From the NCBI GenBank assembly GCA_015472025.1, contig BNHL01000001.1, positions 4,762,001-4,826,000 on the forward strand: a stretch of 64,000 nucleotides of DNA, given 5' to 3'. This document shows, in pieces, positions 52,536 through 62,404 of the stretch; the first letter of the stretch is position 1, and every line of letters begins with the position of its first letter. The stretch comes from Cytophagales bacterium WSM2-2 (lineage in GTDB: Bacteria > Bacteroidota > Bacteroidia > Cytophagales > Cyclobacteriaceae). Below the pieces are notes generated by a model that ran no database searches, was not told the origin of the DNA, and saw nothing but the letters and a program-made list of their open reading frames with translations. The position numbers were made by a program, and so were the translations under genes.

Positions 52536-54986
52536 TCAACCTTTCTTTAGTTTGAATTGCTGTACTCCTGCCTGCAGCTCAGCGGCTACTGCAGAGAGCT
52601 CGTCACCTGCCTTCGCTATTTCATTCATGCCCATGCTCATCTGCTGGCTGGAGCTTGCTACTTGTTGCGTACCTGCAGCTGTCTCTTCGGAAACCACAAC
52701 GATTTGTTCAAAATTTTTCACCACTGAAGAAATCGATTCTTTCTGCGTAATCGTAGCTGTCTGAATTTCTTTTGAAGCTCCGAATGTCTCTTCGCTCGAC
52801 TTGGCGATTTCCTGGAATATCAGTTCAGCCTCAACGCTGGACTTATTTCCTTCTTTGACACTTGACTCCATTGTCTCAATGGCTTTGCTTGCTGCTTGTG
52901 TATCCTTCTGCACATCACTGATGATCTTCTCGATCTCCACGGCTGACTTTCTCGAGTCTTCCGCCAGTTTCCTGATCTCTTCAGCCACCACGGCAAAACC
53001 TCTTCCGGCATCACCTGCCCGCGCTGCTTCGATCGCTGCGTTAAGGGCAAGCAAGTTTGTCTGACTTGCAATATCTGTGATCACATTCAGCGTACGACCA
53101 ATCTCTTCGGTACGCTTCGTGAGCACGCTTATGGATTGAGATGTCTGATTGGCCGACTCTTTAATTCCTGTCATGTTGTTGACAAGGACTTTCACCGTTT
53201 TCATTCCCTGGTTTGAGCTTTGAAGTCCGTTCTCGGCGGCCTTATTGATGAGGTTCGCTTTCTTCTCCATTTCAGTAGAAGAGCTCATGACGTCATTGAT
53301 CAACCGTGATGATGCATCGGTACGCGAGGCTTGGTCCTGCGCGCCTTTCGCCATTTGTGAAATGGAAGTTGCCACCTCAGTTGTATTGCGTTGCATGTCT
53401 GTTGTTTTCTTCTGCAATAAATCCGAAGATTTTGCCACGACATCAGAACCCTGGCTTATATTCTTGAGAACGCTGCTCAGGTTCTCTATCGTTTTGTTGA
53501 TTTCAGCAGTAAGACCTTCATTATCTGCTGAAGTATCGCAACGCAGGCTTAAATCTCCGACAGACATCGCCTTGATGACGCGAATTACTTCTGTCATGTC
53601 AAGTGCATACTTCACAACCTTGTACGGTTTTCCATCCATATCCTTGATCGGATTATAAGATGCCTGAATGAAAACTTCTTCTCCTCTCCTGTTAATACGG
53701 GTATAAGTACCCACAAAAAACTCACCTCTATTCAAGGTGTTCCAAAACTCACGGTACTCTGTGCTTCTTCCGTATTCCTGGGATACAAACATGCGATGGT
53801 GTTTCCCCTTGATTTCGTTGAGGGAGTACCCCAATGTTTTCAAGAAGTTATCGTTTGCGTTGATGATTGTACCATCCATATTGAACTCGATAACTGCATT
53901 CGACCGGCCGATCGCTTCGAGCTGCCCGGCATAATCCATGTTCTTCAATCTTTGATCTGTAATATCAGTCGCAAACTTTACCACCTTAAATGGAAGGCCA
54001 TTCAGGTCAAGGATCGGGTTGTATGATGCTTGTATCCAAACTTCCCTTCCACCTTTGCTAATTCGTTTGTATTCATTGACAAGGAATTCACCGCGGTTTA
54101 GTTTCGCCCAAAAGTCCTTGTATTCATTACTCTTCGCATAAGATGGCTCGACAAATATGCTGTGATGCTTGCCCTTGATTTCAGGAAGTGAATAGCCCAT
54201 CACACCGAGGAAATTCTCATTCGCAGAAATGATGGTACCGTCCATATTAAATTCAATGACTGCCTGTGACTTGTTGATGGCGTTGATCTGTCCCTGGAAG
54301 TCAGCGTTTTTCAGTTTTTGTTCGGTGATATTTGTTGCCAGTTCGATGACCTTAGTCACTTTACCAGCAGCATCTACGACTGGTGTATAATTGGCAAGGA
54401 TCCATACTTCATTCCCATCGCGGGCTATTTGCTTGAATTCCCCGGACTGTGCACTTCCTGCACGGAGGTTGTCCCAGAAGCGCTCGTATTCACGTGAACT
54501 CACATACGAGCCTTCACAAAATATTTTGTGATGCTTCCCTTCGATTTCCTTGATATCGTATTTAAGTGTTTTAAGGAGCAGGTCATTCGCAGTTACAATC
54601 ATTCCCTGTGGAGTAAATTCGATGTACGCAGAAGTACTGTTGATAGCTTCCATTTGCGCTTCCGTTTCGAATTGCCTGCGCGTCATTTCTTCCTGGGTAG
54701 CCGACATCTCTTCCATGTTCTGACGCAACTCTTCTTCCTGAGCTTTCATTTGCTCTATAGTCCTCTGCTGCTCCGCCTGAAGATCAAGCAATTGCTTTTT
54801 CAATTGATCCACCAGCTTGGTTTCGGTAGCTGTTACCAATCCTCCGTTGGTCGAACTTCCTTTCTCTTGGTATAAATTTCTTTTCATAGTGTTTTTTGTT
54901 TTGTTTTTTCGATTGGGTCTGGTTATTGTTGAGTGACCAGCTTCCAGCCGATCATCATTGTTTACTCCTTTATTAAGATCAAGCAT
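52536..54986 (-). CDS. Soluble PAS-domain methyl-accepting chemotaxis protein
   Basis: This 816-residue chemoreceptor has no membrane helix. After a coiled coil (about 60-110) come three consecutive PAS domains (about 111-235, 236-355, 356-480). They are near copies of each other: each contains a NF-x(0-1)-GTII-type block and W-x(2)-L-x-x-G/R. A linker/HAMP-like stretch (about 480-540) precedes the signalling domain (about 545-816), with its hairpin tip [24 protein letters not shown]. It probably senses an internal signal through PAS cofactors. Alternative start: ATG at 54887 ([10 protein letters not shown]). It is first of the che genes proper. Confidence 0.93.
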   Translation of the reverse strand: MLDLNKGVNNDDRLEAGHSTITRPNRKNKTKNTMKRNLYQEKGSSTNGGLVTATETKLVDQLKKQLLDLQAEQQRTIEQMKAQEEELRQNMEEMSATQEEMTRRQFETEAQMEAINSTSAYIEFTPQGMIVTANDLLLKTLKYDIKEIEGKHHKIFCEGSYVSSREYERFWDNLRAGSAQSGEFKQIARDGNEVWILANYTPVVDAAGKVTKVIELATNITEQKLKNADFQGQINAINKSQAVIEFNMDGTIISANENFLGVMGYSLPEIKGKHHSIFVEPSYAKSNEYKDFWAKLNRGEFLVNEYKRISKGGREVWIQASYNPILDLNGLPFKVVKFATDITDQRLKNMDYAGQLEAIGRSNAVIEFNMDGTIINANDNFLKTLGYSLNEIKGKHHRMFVSQEYGRSTEYREFWNTLNRGEFFVGTYTRINRRGEEVFIQASYNPIKDMDGKPYKVVKYALDMTEVIRVIKAMSVGDLSLRCDTSADNEGLTAEINKTIENLSSVLKNISQGSDVVAKSSDLLQKKTTDMQRNTTEVATSISQMAKGAQDQASRTDASSRLINDVMSSSTEMEKKANLINKAAENGLQSSNQGMKTVKVLVNNMTGIKESANQTSQSISVLTKRTEEIGRTLNVITDIASQTNLLALNAAIEAARAGDAGRGFAVVAEEIRKLAEDSRKSAVEIEKIISDVQKDTQAASKAIETMESSVKEGNKSSVEAELIFQEIAKSSEETFGASKEIQTATITQKESISSVVKNFEQIVVVSEETAAGTQQVASSSQQMSMGMNEIAKAGDELSAVAAELQAGVQQFKLKKG

Positions 54987-54997
54987 GTCGGATATGT

Positions 54998-55156
54998 TTA
55001 TAGTATACCCAAACTGAATCCCAGTACAGTTACCAACCAGGCTATCGCAGCGAACAAATAAAACACCACAGCTACCCCGGCGGTATAGAATGAAAGACGT
55101 CTTATCACAGCATTGTTGATCTGTATTTTGCTATTCCTGGTTTTCATCATCTGCAT
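54998..55156 (-). CDS. Small membrane protein, 52 aa
   Basis: This is a 52-residue frame. The head is [20 protein letters not shown]; the hydrophobic stretch about 22-52 ([20 protein letters not shown] then [12 protein letters not shown]) spans one or two membrane helices. Its ATG touches the stop of the gene upstream (TAAATG) and the chemoreceptor gene starts 12 bp beyond its stop. Tight packing inside the operon makes expression likely. Unknown family. Confidence 0.6.
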   Translation of the reverse strand: MQMMKTRNSKIQINNAVIRRLSFYTAGVAVVFYLFAAIAWLVTVLGFSLGIL

Positions 55157-55669
55157 TTAATTAACAGAAATACTACTGAAGTCAAGCGGGCCGATAAACG
55201 GTTTTCTAATAATACTATTGTGGCGTTCCTTCTCAAGAGATTTGCACCTGCGTGAGTTGGCTATCAACAAAACCTCAACGAGCTTCCTGATTATTTCTCC
55301 AAAACAGCCAGCCTCTATCGAATTTTCGATTGACGTGATCATCATGTCTTTCACAGCGGCAGCGGGCATGTCCTCCCAACGTTCCCCTTTCGCCAGATTG
55401 ATCAAAGTGGAAATAGCATCCTGAGCAGAATATACTTGTGCTTCAACAGCTCCGTCAAAAACTTCGTTGAGCTCGTTGATCATGGCTAAAGGTGAATTTC
55501 CCACGGTTACTACAAGTATTCTGGAGGCGCTCTGCACTACGAATACTTCACTATAGTATGAACTGAGGTCGAGATGAAGACACTTCAAGTGCAATTCATC
55601 AAAAGTAGAACTGCAAGCTTGCACCTGATTTTTCAGATTTATCTCTGCTGCAAATAATTGTGTTCCCAT
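55157..55669 (-). CDS. Hypothetical protein encoded upstream of the chemoreceptor gene, 170 aa
   Basis: This is a 170-residue protein with no signal peptide or membrane helix. The middle (about 50-115) has strand-helix alternation (SRILVVTVGNSPLAMINELNEVFDGAVEAQ). A basic region near the C-terminus (SRRCKSLEKERHNSIIRKPFI) ends in DFSSISVN. No family recognised. It could be an adaptor linking the upstream kinase and the chemosensory array, but this is speculation. The ATG at 55669 is chosen; a TTG at 55705 would add 12 residues. Confidence 0.65.
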   Translation of the reverse strand: MGTQLFAAEINLKNQVQACSSTFDELHLKCLHLDLSSYYSEVFVVQSASRILVVTVGNSPLAMINELNEVFDGAVEAQVYSAQDAISTLINLAKGERWEDMPAAAVKDMMITSIENSIEAGCFGEIIRKLVEVLLIANSRRCKSLEKERHNSIIRKPFIGPLDFSSISVN

Positions 55670-55787
55670 GGCTGTAAAACTACCATGGGACTCATGGCGT
55701 TTCAATCAGCGGATACCTGTATTTTCAAATTCAGATATTCTACTGAATGCATCAGTAGTATTACGTAGCATCAAATCAGGATTCTTC

Positions 55788-56975
55788 TTAGTTGAAATTT
55801 TCCAGCTTACGTTTCCTGTTGATCAGGCGGCCCTTCGGACTGTTGGGCACAAAAACTTTAAATACGCTTCCAAAGCCCACCTCGGATTCTACAGAGATCG
55901 TTCCCCCCAACTGCTCAGCGCTCTCTCTGGCAATATAAAGACCGAGTCCTGCTCCTTTCGATTGGACAGTACCCTTGTAAAACATATTAAAGATTTGACT
56001 AAAATTCTGGCGGGCAATCCCAATACCGTTGTCATGCACTTCGATAGTGGCATGGTCGGGTGAAGAGATAACTCTCACGTTCAGGAAAGGCCTTACTTTG
56101 TTGGTGTCTGTATATTGAATAGCATTCCTGATGAGGTTATCCAGAATAATCTCCATGCGCTCCAGGTCAGAGTAGAATCGTGAATCTCCTTCAATAGTCA
56201 CTTCGATTCTTATCCGGTTAAAATTTTCATCACTCCGGTGTGCATTGATCACTTTCCACACGATCACATCAAATTCAATTAATTCCGTATGGATATTTTT
56301 ATAGGTCGTTTTGGAGAAAGTAATTATATCCCGAATAATTTTATCGAGCTTCATCGCACTGCTTTCAATTTTTGCCGTGTATTCAATTACCATAGCGTCA
56401 GCCGTCTCCATTCGCAGGAGGTTAACAATCCCCATGATGGAAGTGATAGGAGATCTTAGATCATGGGAAGTGCTGTATAGAAATTTCTCCATCTGGTTAT
56501 TGATCTTAGTCAGCTGAATATTCTTTTGCTCCAGATTGGATTCCGATTCAACTCTTTCCGAGATATCAAGACAAATCCAATTGAACACAAGGTGACCCCG
56601 TTCGTTGATTTGTGTCTGCGCATTAACTAATGCTACTAACCGTTTTCCATCCAGTTTCTTAAAATGAACCGCAACCTGGTGAAGGTGATTCTCTGATAAT
56701 AATTTTGCTTTAAGCCGCTGGTAATCTTCTTTTTTTTCAAAAGCATCTTCCAGCAAGTATCCCTTGGCTTCCTTGTAGGAAGGGAATCCGAAGCTCTGAA
56801 TAAAAAGTTTATTACTGAACAGGATGCGGTCCGACTCAGGAGATGAGCGGAAAATAATTTCAAAAGTATTATCTACAAACGACCGGTACAAGTTTCGAAG
56901 TAGTAATACCTGTTTTTTCTTGTCGAGTTCTGAATCCGGATCTTCAGGATGCGATTTTAAAGTAACACCACTCAT
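55788..56975 (-). CDS. PAS-domain sensor histidine kinase
   Basis: This 395-residue cytoplasmic kinase has one PAS domain (about 30-150; VNAQTQINERGHLVFNWICLDISERVESE) and a HisKA dimerisation domain with the H-box STSHDLRSPITS at about 170. A HATPase_c domain follows: LDNLIRNAIQY (N box), EVHDNGIGIARQNFSQIF (G1) and GAGLGLYIARE (G2). There is no receiver or membrane helix. It may act with the response regulator encoded at 57.0 kb or with the chemosensory array. Confidence 0.93.
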   Translation of the reverse strand: MSGVTLKSHPEDPDSELDKKKQVLLLRNLYRSFVDNTFEIIFRSSPESDRILFSNKLFIQSFGFPSYKEAKGYLLEDAFEKKEDYQRLKAKLLSENHLHQVAVHFKKLDGKRLVALVNAQTQINERGHLVFNWICLDISERVESESNLEQKNIQLTKINNQMEKFLYSTSHDLRSPITSIMGIVNLLRMETADAMVIEYTAKIESSAMKLDKIIRDIITFSKTTYKNIHTELIEFDVIVWKVINAHRSDENFNRIRIEVTIEGDSRFYSDLERMEIILDNLIRNAIQYTDTNKVRPFLNVRVISSPDHATIEVHDNGIGIARQNFSQIFNMFYKGTVQSKGAGLGLYIARESAEQLGGTISVESEVGFGSVFKVFVPNSPKGRLINRKRKLENFN

Positions 56976-57023
56976 GTTTTCTGAGTTTTCGATGACAAAG
57001 AATTTTAAGGCGTCTTCAATTCA

Positions 57024-57683
57024 CTAGTTTGATTCGGAAATGATATGGAGGCTTCTTGCTTTCTTCACAAGCTCAATGGAATTCTTTACTCCAAATTTTT
57101 TCATCAGGTTAGCGCGATGTGTTTCAACTGTCCTGGGACTTATAAATAGTTTATCCGCCATTTCATTACTTGTGAGTCCCGTGTCGATCAGGTTGATAAT
57201 CTCGATTTCACGCGGTGTCAGTTTGACGTTATCGCTCTTTTCTTTTCGTCCTACAGCTGTTCGTTTATACTTATTCAGAATGACTTCCTGAGCCTTTCGT
57301 CCGAAATAAGTCTTTCCCTCCAATATCGTTGAGACTGCCCGTTCCAATTCCTGAGCACTTTCATCTTTCACTACATATCCTTTCACCCCATGCTGAATAC
57401 ACCTGCATACATAGTCTTCATCCGCATGCATTGAAAGCATGAGAATATTAGCGGCAGGATCGAATTCAAGTATCTGCCTGCTTACATCCATTCCGTTGAT
57501 ATCCGGAAGCGAAATGTCGAGCATAATCAGGTCAGGTTTGATCTCCTCATACATCCGGATTGCTTTTGCTCCTGAGTCTGCTTCCCCAACAACCATCATC
57601 TCTTCAGAGTGTTTCAGGATATCTTTCACTCCTGTTCTAATCATCGAATGGTCGTCAACGAGAACTATCTTGTGCTTATTCAT
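57024..57683 (-). CDS. NarL/FixJ-type response regulator
   Basis: This is a 219-residue response regulator. The receiver has VDDH at the N-terminus and Asp56 in LIMLDISLPDINGMD, and the DNA-binding end is a LuxR-type helix-turn-helix (LTPREIEIINLIDTGLTSNEMADKLFISPRTVETHRANLM). Its start overlaps the stop of the hybrid kinase gene in an ATGA junction, so the kinase encoded just upstream is its likely partner. It is a candidate for binding the phased repeats at 62.2 kb, which is inference. Confidence 0.95.
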   Translation of the reverse strand: MNKHKIVLVDDHSMIRTGVKDILKHSEEMMVVGEADSGAKAIRMYEEIKPDLIMLDISLPDINGMDVSRQILEFDPAANILMLSMHADEDYVCRCIQHGVKGYVVKDESAQELERAVSTILEGKTYFGRKAQEVILNKYKRTAVGRKEKSDNVKLTPREIEIINLIDTGLTSNEMADKLFISPRTVETHRANLMKKFGVKNSIELVKKARSLHIISESN

Positions 57684-59101
57684 ACTTGTGGAATTAGGAT
57701 TGGTGTGTCAATGATTATCAGCGTACCGCGTTCGGGATGGGAAGTAATGGAAAGCTTCCCTTCGAGAACCTCGGTTCGTTCACGAATGTTGATCAACCCG
57801 TTGTGAACATGATCATCTTTTACAGGAAGAATCCCGTTACCATTGTCTTCAATGCGCAGGCTGATTAGTTTTTCTCTTTCTTCCAGGCGAACCGAAATTT
57901 CTGTTGCATTGGCATGCTTGATCGCGTTCGTTATCGCCTCTTGAGCTATCCGGTAGAGGTTTACTTTTTTACTTTGCTCAAGAACTGCCGGGCTGCCGGA
58001 GTGTTTAAACGTTATCGGAACATGTCCTTTTTCATTCATATTTTTGCACAGGGAACGAAGGCATGTGGACAGATCAAAATCTCTAAGTTTAGATGGCAAC
58101 AGGTTTTCCGAAATTCGAATTGATTCCTGAATTGCCTCGTCCAGGAGTTTATCAAGCTCTGCTGCTTTTTGCTTGTCGTCTACAGCTGAATTCACATTCA
58201 TCTTCACCACATTCAAGATCTGGCCAAGACCATCATGCAGGTCTTTGGCGATACGACTTCTCTCCTTCTCTTGTCCCTCAATCAAAGCAGCGATCCGTTG
58301 CTTTTCAATGTCCCTGATCAATTTCTCCCGTTCTCTCTTTTCTGTAAGATCCCGAAAAATCAAAATGAGGCCTTTGAGTTCGTCTTGAGAATCAATCAGT
58401 ACACTGACGCTGCTGCTGATGGGAACCTGGCGATTGTCTTTTGTAAAAAGGATCAGGTTGTTAAGTGCATCGCCTGAATTCAGTTTACCAATCGGGCTTT
58501 GCAGCGGGTTGACCGGCATGTTATATTCCACTCCATCTGAAGTCAGTCGCACCACTTGCTCGAGAGGCTTTTCATAGACTTCCGCCATCGCATACCGTAG
58601 CAGCGCTGAAGCACTGGGATTGATATAGTTGATCCTGAAATCTTTGTCAATAACAATTACCGCATCGCTTATGGATTTTACTGTTGAAAAATACTTCTCC
58701 TCACTTTCCTTCAACTTCTGCCGGATGGAATGCTTGTACCAGGCCATTTCAATCACAGTAAAGATCTCATGATCTTCAAATGGTTTCATAAGATAACCGT
58801 AGGGCTCAGCTAGCTTGGCCCGTTGAATAGTTTCTTTGTCAGTAAGAGCAGTTATAAAGATGACCGGAGTATCATATTTAAGTTTGATCAGGTGTGCCGC
58901 ATCAACACCGTTCATCTTACCACTGAGCATAATGTCCATGAGTACAAGCACGGTTTTCTCCCGATTCAGAAACTGGAGAGCTTCTTCGGCAGACACACAC
59001 TTGCCTACAACATCATAACCCTCGCTCTCCAGTGTGCTTTGCAAATGCACAGCTACGATCAGAGAATCTTCAACAATCAGAATCCTGGGTTTTGCATTCA
59101 T
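57680..59101 (-). CDS. Receiver-PAS-HisKA_3 sensor kinase
   Basis: This 473-residue protein opens with a receiver domain (Asp56 in VLVLMDIMLSGKMNG) followed by a PAS domain (about 135-250) and a NarL-type kinase module. The HisKA_3 H-box is KERSRIAKDLHDGLGQILN at about 270, and the HATPase_c domain carries EDNGNGI and GLINIRERTEVLEG. No membrane helix, so input may come through the receiver and PAS. It probably phosphorylates the NarL-type regulator encoded by the overlapping gene downstream. Confidence 0.94.
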   Translation of the reverse strand: MNAKPRILIVEDSLIVAVHLQSTLESEGYDVVGKCVSAEEALQFLNREKTVLVLMDIMLSGKMNGVDAAHLIKLKYDTPVIFITALTDKETIQRAKLAEPYGYLMKPFEDHEIFTVIEMAWYKHSIRQKLKESEEKYFSTVKSISDAVIVIDKDFRINYINPSASALLRYAMAEVYEKPLEQVVRLTSDGVEYNMPVNPLQSPIGKLNSGDALNNLILFTKDNRQVPISSSVSVLIDSQDELKGLILIFRDLTEKREREKLIRDIEKQRIAALIEGQEKERSRIAKDLHDGLGQILNVVKMNVNSAVDDKQKAAELDKLLDEAIQESIRISENLLPSKLRDFDLSTCLRSLCKNMNEKGHVPITFKHSGSPAVLEQSKKVNLYRIAQEAITNAIKHANATEISVRLEEREKLISLRIEDNGNGILPVKDDHVHNGLINIRERTEVLEGKLSITSHPERGTLIIIDTPILIPQV

Positions 59102-59147
59102 TTTAATAATCCGTTAAAGCCTAAAAATAAACCCCGCTTAAAAAATA

Positions 59148-62045
59148 CTACCCAAATACAAATCTGAACCTGGTTCCACATGTATTATCAACAGTGACAT
59201 CCGCTTTCAGTTGCTTTCCAAAAGTGTCTATTAATTGCATCCCGAATGAGGCGTTCACTCCGTTGGTCATCGGTAATGGTAGTCCAATACCAATACCGTT
59301 ATCAGCAACAGAGAAATAAAACTTTGCGCCTTCTTTTCGAAAGTGAATTTCGATACGCCCCTCTTCTCTTCCTTTGAATGCGTGCTTGATCGAGTTTGTG
59401 ATCAACTCATTCATTATAAGACCGCAATAGATTGCCGAATCCGAATCCATTCTGACCTCTTCAATTTCAGACTCGATAATGATCGATTTTTCCCGTGTAT
59501 TTATAGTCATCTGGACATCGGAAATAATTTTCTTCAGGAACTCAGCCACCCCCAACTGGTTTATTGATCCTGTCTGCAAAAGCTTCTCATGGATAAATGC
59601 AATAGCCCTGATCCGTTGCCGCATTTCGATAAGGAAATCTTTGGTTTCACTTTCCTTCATCTTGTTGAGGCGTATAAAAAGGATTGAAGAAATGAGTTGA
59701 AGGTTATTCTTTACACGGTGATGCATTTCACGGATCAGCATTTCCTTTTCCCGGAGAGTAGCAATCAGCTCATTCTGGTTCTTCAATTTTTCTGTTACTT
59801 CATTGACAGACGTCATGCGCAGAATCTCTCTCTCAATCTCCAGCACTTTTCGTATGGTTATGTCGTACATGAACCCGTACCAGAAGTATTTTCCCGTTTG
59901 CTCACGGTAAGGTTTGGAGGCAGTAGCAATCCATTTCACTCCACCATTCTTTAAAACGATTCGAAACTCAGAATCCCATGACTCCAGAGATTGGCGCGCT
60001 TCCCGGATGGATGTCAATACGGACGAAATATCCTCGGGATGAATCATATCAAAAAATAGACCTGGATTTTCTTGTAGTTCTTCCGGTGAAATCCCAAGAA
60101 GCAACTTCGATCCATCGCTGACAAATGGGAATCCCCCTCGATCATTGTCTGCAGAGAAGTTATAGATCATACCAGGGACATTTCCTGACAACCTTCCAAA
60201 TAATTCGTTCGTATCGATCAACTGTTGTTCTGCTTTTTTGGAATTAGAGATGTCTTTAAAGTAAACAAACAACCCCTCGGGATTCGGATAAATATTGACA
60301 AGAAAAATTTTATCGGACTTGTCAACAATAATACTCTTGTGTTCAAAGCTCATCGGTCGTTGTGTCCGAACGGCAGTTTCGTAGGTTTCAAGAAGTCTCG
60401 TTCCCTTGATAGAAGGAAATATATCTTTCACATTTCTTCCGGTCATTTCACTCTGCCTCATGTTAGCCATTGATGCAAAGGCCGGGTTGACGAGCGTAAA
60501 GTTCAACTCGCGGTCCATCGCAAATATCCCGTCTGTAATTCCATTCATCATTGATTCAATGAGTGCAAGGCGGCTTTGAGCTTCACCTTCCGCTTTCCTC
60601 AAAGCAGTAAGGTCGAGTCCCATACCTATAAGACAGTGTTGTCCTTCAAATGTGCCGGCCCAACCATTGAAGTAGTAAGGGATTACAACACCTTCTTTGG
60701 TAAGAAAATTAGCTTCAACATCGGCAGTGCCTTCTGCAAATACTTTTCCGATCCGTTCAGCAATCAATACTTTTTCTTCTTCGCGAAAGAAATCAAAGGG
60801 CACCATTTGTCCGATTTCCTTTGCCGAATAGCCAGACACGCTCTCGAAATTTTTATTCCATTTCAAAAATTTACCCTGGGCATCAAACAGGTAAAATACA
60901 CCTGGCAGGCTATTAATGATATTATTGAGATGTTCTCGCTCCTTGAGTATTTTTTGCTCCGTGGATTTTCTAAGTGTAATGTCGCGTAAAATCCCAAGCC
61001 CGGTATTTAATTTGAAAATGCCTTCTGCTTCGATCCAGATGGTTCGCCCCTGAGATGTAATCATCTCAAACTCCACAGTAACTTCGTTTCGATCGGGAAA
61101 AGCTCCGCTCAATCCCTGTTTCACCTTATCATAAATCAACTCCAGGTATTCCGACTTGACGTACTTGAGCAGAAATGATTCAAGGGACACGGTTTGGGCG
61201 TTTCTTTCGGGTTCGTCCAAAAGTTTAAAGAGCTCTGAACTAACTGTAAGCTGAAACGTTCGGAGATCCAGGTAAGCACTCCCCATCCGTCCGAATATCA
61301 ATGTTTCGCTAAGACTCTCATTTGCCTTTTCCAATTCTTCCTGAGCCTGCTTCCGAAGTGTAATATCATTCCGGATCGAGAGAAATTCTTTGATCTTTCC
61401 GCGTTCGTCCAGGAATGGCATGATAAAAGTATCTACCCAATAGAAGGTCCCATCCTTAGCCCTGTTCTTCACCTCTGCACGCCAGGCTCTTCCCAGGGAA
61501 ATAGTATGCCACATGGATGCCCAAAACTCTTTGGGATGGTGACCCGAATTGATTACGCGATGATTTTTCCCGACAAGTTCTCCTCGCTGATACCCGCTGA
61601 TGCGCTCAAAATTTTCGTTGACGTATGTGATCCTTCCGCTTTTATCGGCCATCGAAACGATGGATGCACTTGTTACTGCACGATGGAAGTTCTTGTTTAT
61701 GATCTCACTTTGTATCTGATCATGGACATCTGTGATCCAGTTGATACTACAAGCTTCCCCCTGATGCACAATTTTTCTTTCCAAAACACGGGCCAACCTT
61801 TCTTCACCTCTTTTGGTTATATGCGGGATAACCCCAAGATCATTCCATTCCCTGTCGGAGTCACCGGTAGTGAGTTTGGCTTCTTTTCTCCATTGGTTAA
61901 CCGATGGTTCATCTGTCTCGGCAAACTCAAGAAACTGGCGCGCTGCATTATTCCAATCCACTAGCCTGCCATCCTGCCTGGAATAAATCAGTGCTGGAAC
62001 AGGCACATCATCAACAGAGAACAGAAGTTTTTCTTCTAGTAACAT
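59148..62045 (-). CDS. Multi-PAS sensor kinase of the HisKA_2 type
   Basis: This 965-residue soluble kinase has about six PAS-like segments (about 1-120, 120-245, 250-360, 370-490, 500-620, 625-740). Blocks such as ISGYQRGELVGKNHRVINS and SVSGYSAKEIGQMVPFDFF mark them. A HisKA_2-type module follows with EMHHRVKNNLQLISSILFIR at about 765. The final HATPase has NELITNSIKHAFKGREEGR and ADNGIGIGLPLPMTNGVNASFGMQLI. No transmembrane helix. The promoter lies in the spacer upstream with the phased repeats. Its receiver partner is not adjacent. Confidence 0.93.
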   Translation of the reverse strand: MLLEEKLLFSVDDVPVPALIYSRQDGRLVDWNNAARQFLEFAETDEPSVNQWRKEAKLTTGDSDREWNDLGVIPHITKRGEERLARVLERKIVHQGEACSINWITDVHDQIQSEIINKNFHRAVTSASIVSMADKSGRITYVNENFERISGYQRGELVGKNHRVINSGHHPKEFWASMWHTISLGRAWRAEVKNRAKDGTFYWVDTFIMPFLDERGKIKEFLSIRNDITLRKQAQEELEKANESLSETLIFGRMGSAYLDLRTFQLTVSSELFKLLDEPERNAQTVSLESFLLKYVKSEYLELIYDKVKQGLSGAFPDRNEVTVEFEMITSQGRTIWIEAEGIFKLNTGLGILRDITLRKSTEQKILKEREHLNNIINSLPGVFYLFDAQGKFLKWNKNFESVSGYSAKEIGQMVPFDFFREEEKVLIAERIGKVFAEGTADVEANFLTKEGVVIPYYFNGWAGTFEGQHCLIGMGLDLTALRKAEGEAQSRLALIESMMNGITDGIFAMDRELNFTLVNPAFASMANMRQSEMTGRNVKDIFPSIKGTRLLETYETAVRTQRPMSFEHKSIIVDKSDKIFLVNIYPNPEGLFVYFKDISNSKKAEQQLIDTNELFGRLSGNVPGMIYNFSADNDRGGFPFVSDGSKLLLGISPEELQENPGLFFDMIHPEDISSVLTSIREARQSLESWDSEFRIVLKNGGVKWIATASKPYREQTGKYFWYGFMYDITIRKVLEIEREILRMTSVNEVTEKLKNQNELIATLREKEMLIREMHHRVKNNLQLISSILFIRLNKMKESETKDFLIEMRQRIRAIAFIHEKLLQTGSINQLGVAEFLKKIISDVQMTINTREKSIIIESEIEEVRMDSDSAIYCGLIMNELITNSIKHAFKGREEGRIEIHFRKEGAKFYFSVADNGIGIGLPLPMTNGVNASFGMQLIDTFGKQLKADVTVDNTCGTRFRFVFG

Positions 62046-62226
62046 AGGGCTATAATAACTCTTCTATTGATTACTCATTTTTCCCTGTAGGATTTTAACC
62101 TAAGTAGTTCTACGGATATATATTCAACTTTAAGTAAAAGATCTACCTGACACTGAGTTAGATTCTTTGCAGACTCCCGCTTATTCAAAATAAAAAATAA
62201 CTTCTGTTTGGACTCTAAACTTTCAG

Positions 62227-62283
62227 TGGGGAAAACCCCAAATGCTACGGGAAAAAACCCGGATGCTAATGGGGAAATCCCCA
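62227..62283. promoter_or_regulatory. Three phased GGG(G)-A-rich-CCC(C) inverted repeats
   Basis: Inverted repeats TGGGG-AAAA-CCCCA (62227-62240), CGGG-AAAAAA-CCCG (62248-62261) and TGGGG-AAAT-CCCCA (62270-62283) are spaced 21-22 bp apart, about two helical turns. Similar linkers AATGCTAC and GATGCTAAT separate them. The array lies about 180 bp upstream of the multi-PAS kinase gene and about 120 bp downstream of the HelD-like gene's stop. A dimeric regulator bound on one face of the DNA would fit. Confidence 0.6.
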
Positions 62284-62404
62284 TATCACCCATGATATTT
62301 TTTTTTAAAACTCAGATAAGATGGAGACGTTGGTTAGTTCTCCGGCTGGAATATCGCACTAAGAAGAAAACCTGGTGAATCGAAAAATAATCCTCCTTCG
62401 AAAT

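Noticed and set aside
61506-61964. 152-residue plus-strand frame inside the multi-PAS kinase gene
   Set aside because: Antisense to well-formed PAS domains and without family signature.
62075-62293. A 72-residue minus-strand frame through the phased repeats
   Set aside because: Its N-terminal part is the translation of the inverted-repeat array and its linkers (similar ISPLASGFFPVAFGVF-like blocks). No family, signal or conserved pattern supports a gene.
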